Below, piece after piece: positions 11,101 through 24,900 of a stretch of 64,000 nucleotides of DNA. The DNA lies in the NCBI GenBank assembly GCA_035222895.1, contig JAVYIG010000096.1, positions 558,001-622,000 of the forward strand, read 5' to 3'. Numbering within the stretch: position 1 is the first letter of the stretch; each line of letters starts with the position of its first letter. The notes under the pieces were generated by a model, which ran no database searches, was not told the DNA's origin, and saw nothing but the letters and a program-made list of their open reading frames with translations. The DNA comes from Strongylocentrotus droebachiensis. Its lineage: Eukaryota; Echinodermata; Echinoidea; Camarodonta; Strongylocentrotidae. The position numbers were made by a program, and so were the translations under genes.

Positions 11101-13690
11101 ATTTCATATCGATCATCGACAATCTTTGTATGCCTGTTCAGGTGGTTGTTTTCTGTTAAGATCAAATAATTTTACTGAATTTGAATGTATATGTTTATTT
11201 ATGTATCCATCTTCCATGTAAAGACCACATATTGAAATTGTTAAATGGACAATACGTATGAACATTGTGACCGTTATGAAACGTATATGATATGTAAAAC
11301 ATTATGTTCTGCCTGCTTCTTTTGATACCATATTTATGGGATGATATTCCATGGTTTGATGCAACAAGTTCATTAAAGGTAACAGGTTCGAAAACCAGCA
11401 AAAACGTACCGAGAATCCATGAAGTTAGTCTGTTGATATATGATGGTATTATCCGTCACACGACTTGAATCTCTTGCACCTATATTAACCTTTGATTGAT
11501 GTCTCTGGTTTACTAAAGAGGGTTGTGGTCCTGTTGAAAAGGAAAAAATAGAGGTAATGACGACGATGGCAATACAAACAACAACAATAACAAAAAGAAA
11601 GACAGGGGATATTATGACAATAACATGTGATGATGTTTGCTTTGCCTGACTGCTATATAACAAAGTGTTTATTCTTGTAAGTAAAAGCCCGGTCACACAC
11701 AGACGACGCATGGGGGACGCACGGCCGGCGCATTGAAAAATTGCAATTTTGGCCAGTGCGTTGTCGTTCGCTAGGCGTGCGTCATCACTCGTTACTCGTT
11801 CGTCGAGCGCGCTGGACTAACGCTTTGCGTTCGTCGTCATTCGCTTTTGGTGTGTCGGGATTTTTTGTGCTTGCTCAAAAATAATACGGTGACCGTTAAT
11901 TAATTAATTAATTAATAATAACAATACGTGGGCCGGTTGCTTGTGCGTAATATAACCAACACGAAAAAGCCAACAAAAAAGTCAACATCGGCATTGGCTG
12001 AAATACAACGTAAAATGCGTTTTTTTTTCAACGGCTTTCAACGGCTGGTTCAAATAATATAAAATTTGTGGTGGTACACAAGTATTATAAATTGTTATAT
12101 TTATTGATATTTCAGTCGTCTCTGAACCGATTTTGATCAAACAAAGATGATTTTTGTCATCTAAATTGTATGTTCTTTCAAACTTGACAGTCATTTTTTC
12201 ATTATCTCACAACAAAGTTATAAAGTGTAGCGCCCTCTGCAACAGAACTCAATTATCGCTTTAAGCAACTACATGCATTACTGTATTGTGAAGGTTCCTT
12301 GTAGAAAATACAACTTTTCGATTGCAATATACTTCATGAATGTTGCTTTGCACAAATTGTGTTCAAGGGGAGTGAGAAGGGGGAGGGGGCACAGAAGAGG
12401 AGTTGAGTGTGAATTCCGTATCTCACTATCCATTATCTTCATAATTCATACTGAAAATCATGACTATCACCTGGATCCAGATCCTATTGAATGTATAACT
12501 TAACCGGGAGCCTGCATCAGTATTGAACGCACACTTTGCCCTATACAACATATTGTCTCTTTCTTAAAACTCATCTTAATTTTAAAGGGGGTACCATTTC
12601 AAAGGAGGGAGATGTAGGGTGAAGGTTCAGAAACCACATTATGCACTTTATACATGTTTAAGACTACAAATCATGTCTGTCACTTGGAACCGGGTTTGAT
12701 GTTATGTATTATTTGACCGAAAGCCTAATTTGGTTTCAGAGAACCCATTATGTATCGGTTGGCCCATGACATCAAAATACAGGTGTATTCCTGTTGGCTT
12801 GCAGTCCTGCATACATTTAATATTTTGATATGTAAACTTCTGAATTTGTTTCATAGATTGTTAAATATTTTTTGAAATATTTGTTTTTCAAACTTGCTAA
12901 GCTCCATCCCAAAAACCACCAGATCTCATTCCCATTGTGACATCATCTGTCAGTCATCAATGAGCTAACTTGAGAAAGCGGCATGTATCTTTGCCAAAGT
13001 TGACCACCTGTTACAATACCACAAACAATATCAACATATAAGTTGCTATATGTCATACATGTCAGACTAAACTAATATTCTAGAATAGACACTGGTATGT
13101 AATTTCCCCTAGCTTAGCACACGTTTATAATAGAATTGCATGCTTCCATACATATGTACAATACATCAACATTGCCTTTGTCTTCCTAGTGATGCTACAG
13201 CATGTCTGACATAGCAACTTGTATGTTGCTATTGTTTGTGGTATTGTAACAGGTGGTCAACTTTGGCAAAGATACATGATGAAAGTTATTCCCAAACCTA
13301 TAGGCCTGAATTCACAAAGCAAGGTTTGAGCTCAGACCAAGGTTTGAGGTCAAACCTCCTTTTGTTATTTACAAACCTGGTTTGTAAATAACAAAAGGAG
13401 GTTTGGCGAAACAAAAGGAGGTTTGAGCTCAAACCCGGTCTGAGCTCAAACCTTGCTTTGTGAATTCGAGCCATAGAGTGCGATAACAACTTGTAGGAAA
13501 TCTAATTTTCTCTCATGTAACACCACTGACATGGGGAAGTTAGATTCTGTTAAACAGTAATCTCCCAGATGGATCAACAGTAGTTATACACGGTGGCCTT
13601 TTTTATTGTCCCCTAAAAACGTTGATACCAAACACACGTTTAAAACATCCTTTGCCTAAAAAAGCTCTTCAATTAGGGTTTTGCCCCCTC

Positions 13691-13726
<36 letters not shown>

Positions 13727-15917
13727 GATTCAGACAGAGCGTAATACTAACCTTTGTTAAATGCTCTCCGAATATCACCAACATCTACTGAGCAACCGTC
13801 ATCACAAGTAGCAAAGTCATCCTGATCTTCCAGAATATCTCTGATGGGGATCAATTCCCTATCACCATATTTAAGACACTTTGGACACAATTTTCCAACA
13901 GAATATTGTATCCGTCTTGCACAGCACTTTTTGAGATCCTTCAGAGTTTCATGCAGATAGTCAATAATCTTGATAAATGAAATGAAATTGTTTACAAGCA
14001 GCATGATAAAACTATGTACACAATAAACAGTGACCTAAGACAATGCAATGCGCCCCCTCCCCCAGCCGATATCTCTTGCAATATCGTGGCACACTGGAAT
14101 TAAGGGACATTGGGTGATTGCAATCTCGGATGGCTATGTTGCTATTAATTAACTTACAACATTTTGTTCTACAGTGTAGTGGATATCCAGGACTGGTGTT
14201 CATTTGAATTCATTGATATTCAGATCAGCTCATTTCAGTTTAAAACACCAGACATAGCAATTATGACGAACAAACCTGATCCAAATTGGGACCTCAAATA
14301 GCTTTGATTGTGATTGGGCCCCGTTATAGCACAGCACGAGTATACAAGCACCTTCTTAATCGCTTTGGGCAGTGATGCAGGCAATGTGTAACTTACCATG
14401 TGTATAATGTAGTTACAATATTCATGTTTAAATCCAGATCGTATCTGCATTTGAAATTGTTGACTGATTTGCATCTCCTTTGTTTTTCATTACACTGTAT
14501 TATATTGTTCATGCACATTGTACTTTACAGGTGATTTGACCAAATAACACGAATGTCGCCAGAGAACATCCCTAACCAAAGAATGGTTGCACTTGAAACA
14601 AGGGCATAGTACCTAGTATTAACATAATCTCGGTGGGGGGGGGGGGGGGGGGCAACAATAAGATAAATTGTCATTATTGTGGTTTAATCTTAAAAAGGCC
14701 TCTCACAGCCGCGGCGATCTGGGCTATGGAGTGACGAGCAATTCTGAAACTTGGCGTAGAGACGGCGTCTTCCAAAAAGTATAAGCCTATAAAATTTCAA
14801 ATCTATGTCTAAATTTGTTTTGAATTAGTATGGATTAAAAGTCACTATTCACATATCTGCGAATTGAGAAAATTGACATTTTGGCCGCAATTTTATAAGC
14901 TGCGCATTACCTGTTAATTACATTTTAGATACATTTCCCCCTCTCCCTGTCCGTTTTAGGGTAAAACTTACATCCTCATTCAAGCTGACTCTGGCTATTG
15001 TTCGCTCGGATGGTGCATTATATGGGACCACTGCATATATCGTAACCTATTAAGACACCAGGAGAAGATGAAAACAAGTAAATGTGTTAAAGATGTAGGA
15101 CCAAATGGTGAAAAATGGACAGGTATAAGTACACAATACTATTGTTATAATATTACCTGGATTTTAGAGGGAAAAGAGACTACTGCACTTAACCCTATTT
15201 AGCCCGGGGGGGGGGGGGCTTTAGAAGCCCCCCCCTCGACATTTTTCGCGATAATTTTTTAACGCAAGAAAATCTTGCACTGAAATTTTGTGACTTTTTT
15301 CTTTCGAGTCTTGCGCATCTTTTGAAAGAATTTTTTTTTAAATCGGACCTACCATTACAAAGTCACGTGTCCTTTTGTCTTTGCATGTCAGCCCGAAAAT
15401 CGCTCATTTTTGTGATTTATGTACAAAACATATGGAAATCTCATTTTTAAAATAAAGAGATAAAACATTGGTTATTTGGTCTTGTTTATAGTTGAGGTGT
15501 TTATTTTGGGGTCAAAATAGTTGAATTATAGTTGGAAATGAAATAAAACAACAAAAACAATAAAATACATAAGTTAAAAAAACAAAGAAATACATAAGAA
15601 ATTATCAAAACAATAGATAACATAAGGAATTACCCTGGTTTTTCAATTTTTTATGTTGTACTATTATTCCAAATGGTCTCACAAATATATGTAGTGAGAA
15701 AGAATGCTTAAATATGAATAATGTCTGATTTATGGGCAAAATTGTGAATTTGATGACCTTATTTGCATAAATTACCATAAATATGCAAATGAGTGAATTT
15801 TTCAAAAAATTGAAATTACCATAGTATTCTATACACTTCACTTGACATGTATGCAAATTTTCGCGGCGATCGGTCGTTTCACGGCCGAGATCATAGGGGG
15901 GGGGGGGGCCTTAGAAG

Positions 15918-15962
<45 letters not shown>

Positions 15963-18900
15963 AGGGCTGTGCAGTTTCAAAATAGCTCGGGCTAAATAGG
16001 GTTAATAATTACAGGAGGTATTCCACAAGCTATCTTTTGAAATATAATATGCAGTTGAATCAATACAGGTAAATCTATGTCAGGTAAATCTATGTCAGGT
16101 ATATAAATAACTCTCAAACCACAGTGACACATCGACAGTATGGGATAGTGGAACATGTAGTCCTACCTTAATCTGATGAAACTCTTTACTCTTGATCTCA
16201 TACGTCATTTCCACGTTATGATGACTGTCAATATAGAACACCATTTCACTGCAGTGAAAAGTTGGTTGGATAGACTTCTTTTTCTCCATAGACCATTTTG
16301 CCATTCGAACGTAGAACCGGTGTAAGAAACCGTCTATCAAATAACAACCGATTTCCCAACATTATAAAGATTTAAACAGCTTAAAATTCAGAATTGGCTG
16401 GTCACTTCTAAAGAATGTACAAATCTAAGGATATCAAAACTATGATAGTAATAAGAACGAGTTAAATAATAGCGATGCTAATTATGATAATAATCATGAC
16501 ATTAATAATTATTAAAGTAACAGTAATACGACTACTACTAATAATAGTAATAATAACTAAACAAAAATGATAATGATAATAATAATTATGATAATAAAAA
16601 GAAAATGTATACAAACGTATACAAGCACATTTTCGTTAATGCAAATTCAGGTCGGTAAGCTAGGGATATCAATTACCAATATAATTTGACATTCAGATTC
16701 TGTTTTGATTTGTAGTTACCTGCATTACAAAATGCGAAAGGACCTTGCGCATATGCCTGAATGGTTCCCTAAATGGTCATAATGTTTCAGGTTAGGCGTT
16801 GGGGTTGTGGATATATTTTGTGGGTGCATTGTTTAGAAGTATGATCTAGTTCGTATAGCATCAGTGAATATACGTGTCCTTTCGCTGTGGCTTTTTCTAG
16901 AATCTCCTCATGATAGTGACTCGGCTGATATGAATAAAGTGACGTACTTATAAATGTATACGTATATACATACTGGAATTTAAAGATAGCCTCAGGTTAG
17001 TTAAGATTATGTCGAGGGTATAATCATAATTCATAACAGTCATAGCAGATTATCTTCACACCTTCATCATCATAACATTCTCTTCATATCGAGATCGCAT
17101 AATAACAAATATATGATATCATCCCTTCAACTATTAGATTTAAAAATGAAACAAAATGCACTTTTAAATAGGTAAAAAACAAAACAATGAAATAACCGAC
17201 CTGGTAAGAAGTGATGGAAGTCAATGGTAAATTCGACTGTATGGTCTTTTTCGTGGCGTTCCTTCTCATGAAGCATAGGAGAGGAACGACAGGGAACGAA
17301 GAACCGTCTCTTCTAAAAACAAATGATTATTTTAATGTTGTCATATAGTACTTGATGTCTATGCATACCTTTATATGAATACTGTAATTGTAAAAGATGT
17401 TAAGTACACTTTTTACTGAATTACGGCTAAGGGAGTGAAACTCGGGAGCCCACGAGGGCCCTTAGGTGACCCTAAGGCTTAAGAAATTGCCTCAGGTATT
17501 AAGAAGTGTTAATTTGACTAAAAGCGATTATGTTGAGATGAATACAGCTTACCTTCACATTCCTTGCCTTCCCTTAATCAGTGAATAGTTCCCAATGGCA
17601 AAATATATTTGTGTAAAAATGACTATCGGAGGAGAACCTCCACTAAAACTTTGGATTGCAAAGCATTTTTACATCTTACCCCATCAGGCTTATCAGGTAT
17701 TTCACAGATCAGATCAAACTTGATCATCATGTCAATTATGTTATCGAGCTGATCATGGTGTCCTTCTTGTTGCTTCCAGACAGCTTGGATCAATTCTATA
17801 CTAAGAATACCCTTTCCCTTGAGATCTCTCCAATATTTGGCTAGGTCTCCTTCCTAGGTTTTAATGAAAAGTAAAGAAATATAAGGAATATAACCATTTC
17901 AATGTTTTTTTCTCAAAATGTATGTATTAACAGTACTAGTCCAAAAAGAAATATTAGAGCACTAGATAAACGTTACCAAATTTGAATTTGCTGAGTTTAT
18001 TTGTTTCCATATAAAAATGTCTAGTTGTTAAATCATGAGATAGAGTAGTAACACAAAATGTGGAAGTCTCTGCTCAATGTCAAATACACAGTTTGGGAAA
18101 TTAAGCACACCCCCCCCCCCCCCCTCCCCCTTCACAGAAAAAAAATGTGAGTTCAAAAACTTTCTGGCATTATGTACTGATTCAATCTCTCATCAAAAAT
18201 GAAAGAGGAAGAACGTGCATTAAAAAGAGGCAGTAATTCTGTCATGATAAATTTGTCGCCCGTAACGGGTTTAGATGAATAACTTGAATCTGATGAAGAA
18301 AAAGTGAGATTTAGTGCATCAGAAAATTGACTCATTCAATAAGCCTCAAGGAACCACTTTATAATAATTTTACCAATTCTTCATAATTGTTTATAAGTTC
18401 TTAAACAATTAAAACTTTGAAGAGTAGGCCTAGGATATATATAAACCAGAACGTAAATCTTATGTGGTACACTTTTGAACTGGTCAAAAATTAAAAATTT
18501 GATGCCCTGGAAGGGACATAATTTATTTTTTGTGATTTTGAATTTATTTTTGGAATAAATTTGCATAAATTACCATAATTAATCAATGAAGCAAAATCTC
18601 AAAATTCTGTGTAGAAGTTTAGTGTTCCAAATTTAGCTCTACCAGATAAGGCAAACCAAATCAAAATCGGTCAAGAAATGAGGGAGAAGAAGCAATTTTT
18701 GTTATTTTTGGAATAAATTTGAATAAATTACCATAATTAATCAATGGAGCAAAATCTCAAAATTCTGTGTAGAATTTTAGTGTTCCAAATTTAGCTCTAC
18801 CAGATAAGCCAAACCAATTAAAAATCGGTCAAGAAATGAGGGAGAAGAAGCATTTTTTGTGATTTCGAATAAATTTGCATAAGTTAGAATAGATAATGAA

Positions 18901-21900
18901 TTTCACGATTCTGTGTAGAAGTTTTAAATCCCTCTCCTAGCCCTATCATATGAAACAATCATCAGAATCAAAATCGGTTGAAAAATAACGAAGAAGAAGC
19001 ATTTTGAAAACTGTGGACGGACGGACGGACGGACGACGGACGCCACGCCATGGCATAAGCTCATCGGGCCCTTCGGGCCAGATGAGCTAAAAATGTTACA
19101 GAAACACCAAGCTTTAATAACTGTATCGGGTTGTAGTGGGAAGGGAAAAGGAACCAAAAAAATGAATAAACTCTTCCTCACAATGAACACCATGATAGTT
19201 CAGGGTTTCCTTATAGTCTGGCAATACCAAATTAGATAGTTCATCAGAAACGTTTCAAAATTGTTATACTGGTGTCAAATTGAATGCTGAGGTCTACACT
19301 TCAGTTTGATACCAAACTGTTGCATTCCCATAAATTTGAAGTTAGAACTTGGCTGATTGTGAAAATTGAGTTCTGATTACAGGTTTGCCCTAACTTTCGG
19401 AAGGCAGTATATATATATATATAATATAATATAATTACACCCACACACACATGTTCATGCTCCAATATCCTCTGAGAAATCATTCAAAATGAATGACAAT
19501 TGTCATTATAACAATTTCTAACTTTGTTTTCCTCCTTTAAATTTTTCTTCCTCTCATTCTTCAATTCTGATCTCCTCTTTTCTTGATCTCTCTTTGCATA
19601 TCTACTACACAATGTGAAACAAATGTAAATAATATTTCGAACCATTTTCTCGCTATCGCTGACTGTTATGATACTACTGACGATGTTGTTCAAAAACTGT
19701 GGCTTGAGTACAATAAGCTCACATCCCTGGTGATATACGAGGTGTCCAATGTCATGGTAGAACTTAAGAACATCATCTGCTTCTTTGTCGTCGTCGATTC
19801 CCAAACTTGTCATTTTTGAGCGTGCCTGTTTAATAATGTAATTAAAACAAGTTTGTGACCAATTGTGCCATACGTACCGTATAGCGATTACATTCCCAAA
19901 GCTCACTCATTATTAATGTAATGTGCACTATGGCGCATCCCATGAAATATAATTTTGTTTTAGTTCTTCAGTTTTTCATTTAAATTGTGTATGTAGCTTT
20001 TACATGTATTTCGATCAATTTGTTTTATTCTTCTAGGGGTTCATAAAACGTTTTAAATCAAGTAATCAGAGATTTACACTAAAAGTAAAATCGATGGTAA
20101 TAATGATTATGATAATAATTATAATAATGACAATAATAATACCCATGCAAAAAATAAAAATAATAATGATATTGGCAAATTTATAGTGCACATATTCACA
20201 AAGCAAGGGGCTCCGATAGGCTACAGTGTCGGTACTCAAAGCATTCGATGAATTTCTTTCTACCTGTGTCCATTTAAGACCCGGTTGGAGAGTGGCAAAT
20301 GACATATGGGGCCTGTCACCACGAAATGAGTCCAGTGTCGCAAAAAAAAAATTCCTGTTTTTAAGTATTATATGAATCTACATTAAGTAAGCTTTAAATT
20401 AAGGGGTCACACATTAAAATTGATAAATTATATCCAGAAATATGAACAAAAACCTAATTGGACTTTATAACAATGGGATTACCCAGTTTTGAGATAATTA
20501 GGTGTAAAGTTAATGATGCGTAACATATTATAGTCTGGTCAACAACAACATAGCAACAACACACTTCCCATCATTCGATTTCAATGAAACTTTCAACAAA
20601 CAAAGAAATAATAAGTCGATTTTTGGAAAAATCTTAAATGTGGTAGGTGGGTCAATTTTCAGTACATACACACTATACATCGCTATTACTACGATTGAGC
20701 TAATGCGACACTGGACTCATTTCGTGGTGACTGGCCCCATATTATGATGAAGAAAAAAAAGTCTATAATCAAATGGCAACAGACAACTATGGTCTTGACC
20801 AGTTAGCCCCCATATACAATTGGATTATCTTCCTAAATTGACCCTGTCATCACATATGTAGCTCATACCTCAAGAAGTTATTGACATATTGTAATAACAA
20901 GGGCAGTATCTCTACTTTAAAAAAATACTCCTATGACCTAAGGCCTTTGTTCTACCTACCCTAAAGTATAACTAGGTTGTCTTCTTAGGATGATACAAGC
21001 TAATGTTCGAGCTCATCCACTCACTCCAAAATCTAATCAGATGGTCTTCCTAAGGAGGAACACACTTTCTCAAAGTTTTAAGTTCATATCTCAAGTGGTG
21101 CTTGAGATACCTTGATAACGAGGAGATCTGTCATTTCATAAATTTGACCTCTATGACCGTTGACATATACTTGCCAAAAATTTAATCAGATTGTTTTCCA
21201 ATGATGATACATATTTCGAGCAAATTTGAAGTCCCATATCTCAAGTGGTTTTAGAGATATCGCATTAGCACCACTAAAACCTGTAATTTCAGAAATTGAC
21301 CTCTGTGACCTTTGAACTATCACCTATTTATCCAAAATCTGATCAGATCATCTTCATTTGGTGATACATAGTTTATAAAAGTTAGAGCCTCATATCTCAA
21401 GTGGTTCTTTAGATTTTGAGATAAATAGACTAATAGCTGGAATTTCAGAAGTTGACCTCTGTGACCTTTGACCTACTAACCCAAAATCTAATCAGATCAT
21501 CTTCTTGTGGTGATACATATGATGAAAAACAGTTTGAGCCTCATGTCTTTAGAGGTACTTGAGATATCGTGATAACGAGGCCAATACCTAGAATTGCATT
21601 AGCTGACCTCTATGACCTTTGACCTAGTTGCTCCAAACTCTAATCAGAGTGTCTTCATATGAGAACAAGAGAGCGGGACGGACGGACAACCCAACAAAAT
21701 TATGGCTCTGATACCATCCCCGATAGGCAGAGGCATAACAAATGGCGTGTGTGTGTGTGTGTATTTGATTTTTACAGACGTGTTTCAATCAGATTTGATT
21801 ATTATGTCTGGGAACCGACCTTGAAACGTCACCATCCGAAAAAAGACGTGACTCAGTTTCGAACCTCTGTCCTCGGCTGAATCAGTTAGTCCATGGGCCA

Positions 21901-24900
21901 GACCAGATATTGGTACCACCAGAGGTGGCAAAACCTTTGTACTTTTTTTTTGTTTGGTGGGCATATATACGTGTAAAAAGTTATGATAGCATTTCCGAAT
22001 GTACAGCTTAGTCATATAATCAGCAGTTTCCATGGCAACACTAGACTAAAACCGGTATTATTCAAAGAAACAGTTAAAGTCATTTAAAAATTATAAAAAC
22101 ACTTTTGAATGCGTAAAAATGTACAGTTTAGAATACCTCACCATAAAGGAAAGCAATGAAATGCAATTTACATTACCATTTATAACGGTTGCCATAGTAA
22201 CGACCCCAGAATGGCCTAAAATCAAGGATTTTGGAGTAATTTCAGTAATATATTACACAATATACTCATTCAATACAAGTTAAAGTCCCCTTTCCAAAAT
22301 AATGACACAACTATATGACTAATACATCATATAAGCCAAGAATATGCTATTTAGTACCTTCCCATTGTTACCATGGCAACATGAATTAGAGTTAACAAGA
22401 TGCCCTGTATGGTACTTTATGCCATATTTTGGCTATATTTTGGCATTGGAGAGCTGTTAAAATTTCATTTTGGTGTCTATACCCAGGTTTTCAGGCCCAC
22501 AGAATAAAAGTTTAGAATACCTCACCATAAAGAAAAGTAATGAAATGCAAATTACATTACCATTTATAACGGTTGCCATAGTAACGACCCCAGAATGGCC
22601 TAAAATCAAGGATTTTGGCGTATTTTCACTAACATATTAGACAATATGCACTTTCAAGACAAGTTAAAGTCCCCTTTCCAATTTCATGAAACAAGTATAT
22701 GACTAATACATCATATAAGCCAAGAATATGCTATTTAGTACCTTCCCATTGTTACCATTGCAACATGAATTAGAGTTAACAAGATGCCCTGTATGGTACT
22801 ATATGCCATATTTTGGCTATATTTTGGCATTGGAGAGCTGTTGAAAGTTCATTTTGGTGTCTATACCCAGGTTTTAAGGACCACAGAATAAAAGTTTGGA
22901 ATACCTTACCATGAAGAAAAGTAATGAAATGCAAATTACATTGCCATTTATAACGGTTGCCATAGTAACGACCCCAGAATAGCCTAAAATCAAGGATTTT
23001 GGAGTAATTTCAGTAAACATATTAGACAATATTCTCATTCAATGCCATAATTTGGCTATATCTTGGGATTGGAGAGGTGTTGAAAGTTCATTTTGGTGTC
23101 TATACCAGGGGCGGCGATCCCGGGGGGGGGGGACGGGGGGACACGTCCCACCCTTGATTTTTGGAGGGGGGGGGGGATCGTCTCCCCCGGAAAATTTAAA
23201 AAAGGACACACAAATAATGTACAGCAAATACTGACTAAAGACTGCAACACACTATTAGGCTTTGGAGGGCCCAAGAGTGCAGCGTTTAGACGAATAAAAA
23301 TGCAAAAATCTTCTGGCTCGGGAGCTATGCTCCCTCGCATAATATCCTTCAAAATGTATAATTAATATTGTAGAAAAGTGAAGTGTGAAACAGGTATTTT
23401 GTTTGTTTTCATACTATAGTTTTGCTAAGGAATATAATTTACCTTGACCCCTCTCGTTCACTATGCTCACTCGCTCGTGCTTTGGGCAGTCCCCCCCCCC
23501 CCCGATAAAATTCAAACGTGGTTTATTTCTAATTCGATACCAGTTACTAATTTACAAATGTTACTGAAATGGCATGATTTTCCCCAAGCTTCCGGGGGCT
23601 CTGCCCCCTGTACCTCACTAAGGGCCCTAAGGCTTGTCCCTGGTTACACAGCTGACCATAATTTAATTCCTAAAACACCTGAGCTTCCGGGGGCTCCGCC
23701 CCCTGGACCCCACCAGGGCCCTAAGCGGGCCTCTGGATAGTCATCTGACCATATTCAAAAGCCTAAAACCCTGAGCTTACGGGAGCTCCGCCCCCTAAAC
23801 CCCACCAAGGGCCCTATAAGGCGGCCCCTGGATGCTCATCTGATCGTAATTAAATGCCTAAAACCGCTGAGCTTCTGGGGGCTTCGCCCCCTGGACCCCA
23901 GTACGATTAGTGACCTGCATGCAAGTGTCACAAATAAGGTATCAAAATATGCTCATCTGACCGTTATTAAATGCCTAAAAACTCTGAGCTTCATGGGGCT
24001 CCGCCCCTTGACCCCCGCCGGGGCTTTGCCCCTGGACCCCACGCCAAAGTTACACCCAACTTAATTGCTTTGCTCTATCTGATCGCAAATACTTTATCCC
24101 CCCCCCCTCCAACTTTGAAAAACGGTTCCGCGGGGCCTGCATGTAACATGTGAGATCGATGATGATGCGGATTTTTTTCTCCCCTCCCCCCAAAAAAACG
24201 TTTTGGCTCATTACGTCACTCCTCCCTCGTTCCTCGAATTTCGTTCCCACCCCCCCCCCCCGGTCATGAAAAGAAATCGCCGCCCCTGGTCTATACCCAG
24301 GTTTTCAGGCACAGGGAACACAGCTAAAGCATTATTTTGGACATTAACATAGGACATCACTGCTATTTTTTTTTTTTTATTTGCATAAAATCAGAGCAAA
24401 ATGACCATAAAAGTATTCTGCCACTGCATATTACAAGCTGTTTCTTAGGGTTTAGAAAGATATAACATTGTCATGACTACATTAGATGCTAGAAAACTTC
24501 ATTTGATTGTATGCAATGTTGGAACCAGCACAGATTCATCACATTAATGACCATTTGTTTGTTATTGTATAAAAACTGTGAAGTCCCTGGGATGTATATC
24601 TCTTGGCATATGCACACTGTGGTCACCCATTGAGAAGATGTTTCAAAATGCTGGACTGAGGGACCTATGTGTACACTGTAAAAAAAAAATAGTCGAAATA
24701 ACTCAATAAAATTGAGGAAAAGAATTGCCTTATTTTTATTAAGTAAATATTACATACGGCATCTTAAGTAGAATTTACTTATTTTGCTGAATAAATTTTT
24801 ACTCAGTTAAATCGAGTTACATTAACGTAAATAATTTAAGTATTGTAATCATTTTAGATAATTACAAAAAAGCTATGATAGGATTACATATTGCACGATT

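Noticed and set aside
18153-18335. Candidate extra COR exon on the minus strand
   Set aside because: The flanking exons (19643 and 17680) already join in phase, and this stretch lacks COR motifs and suitable borders.
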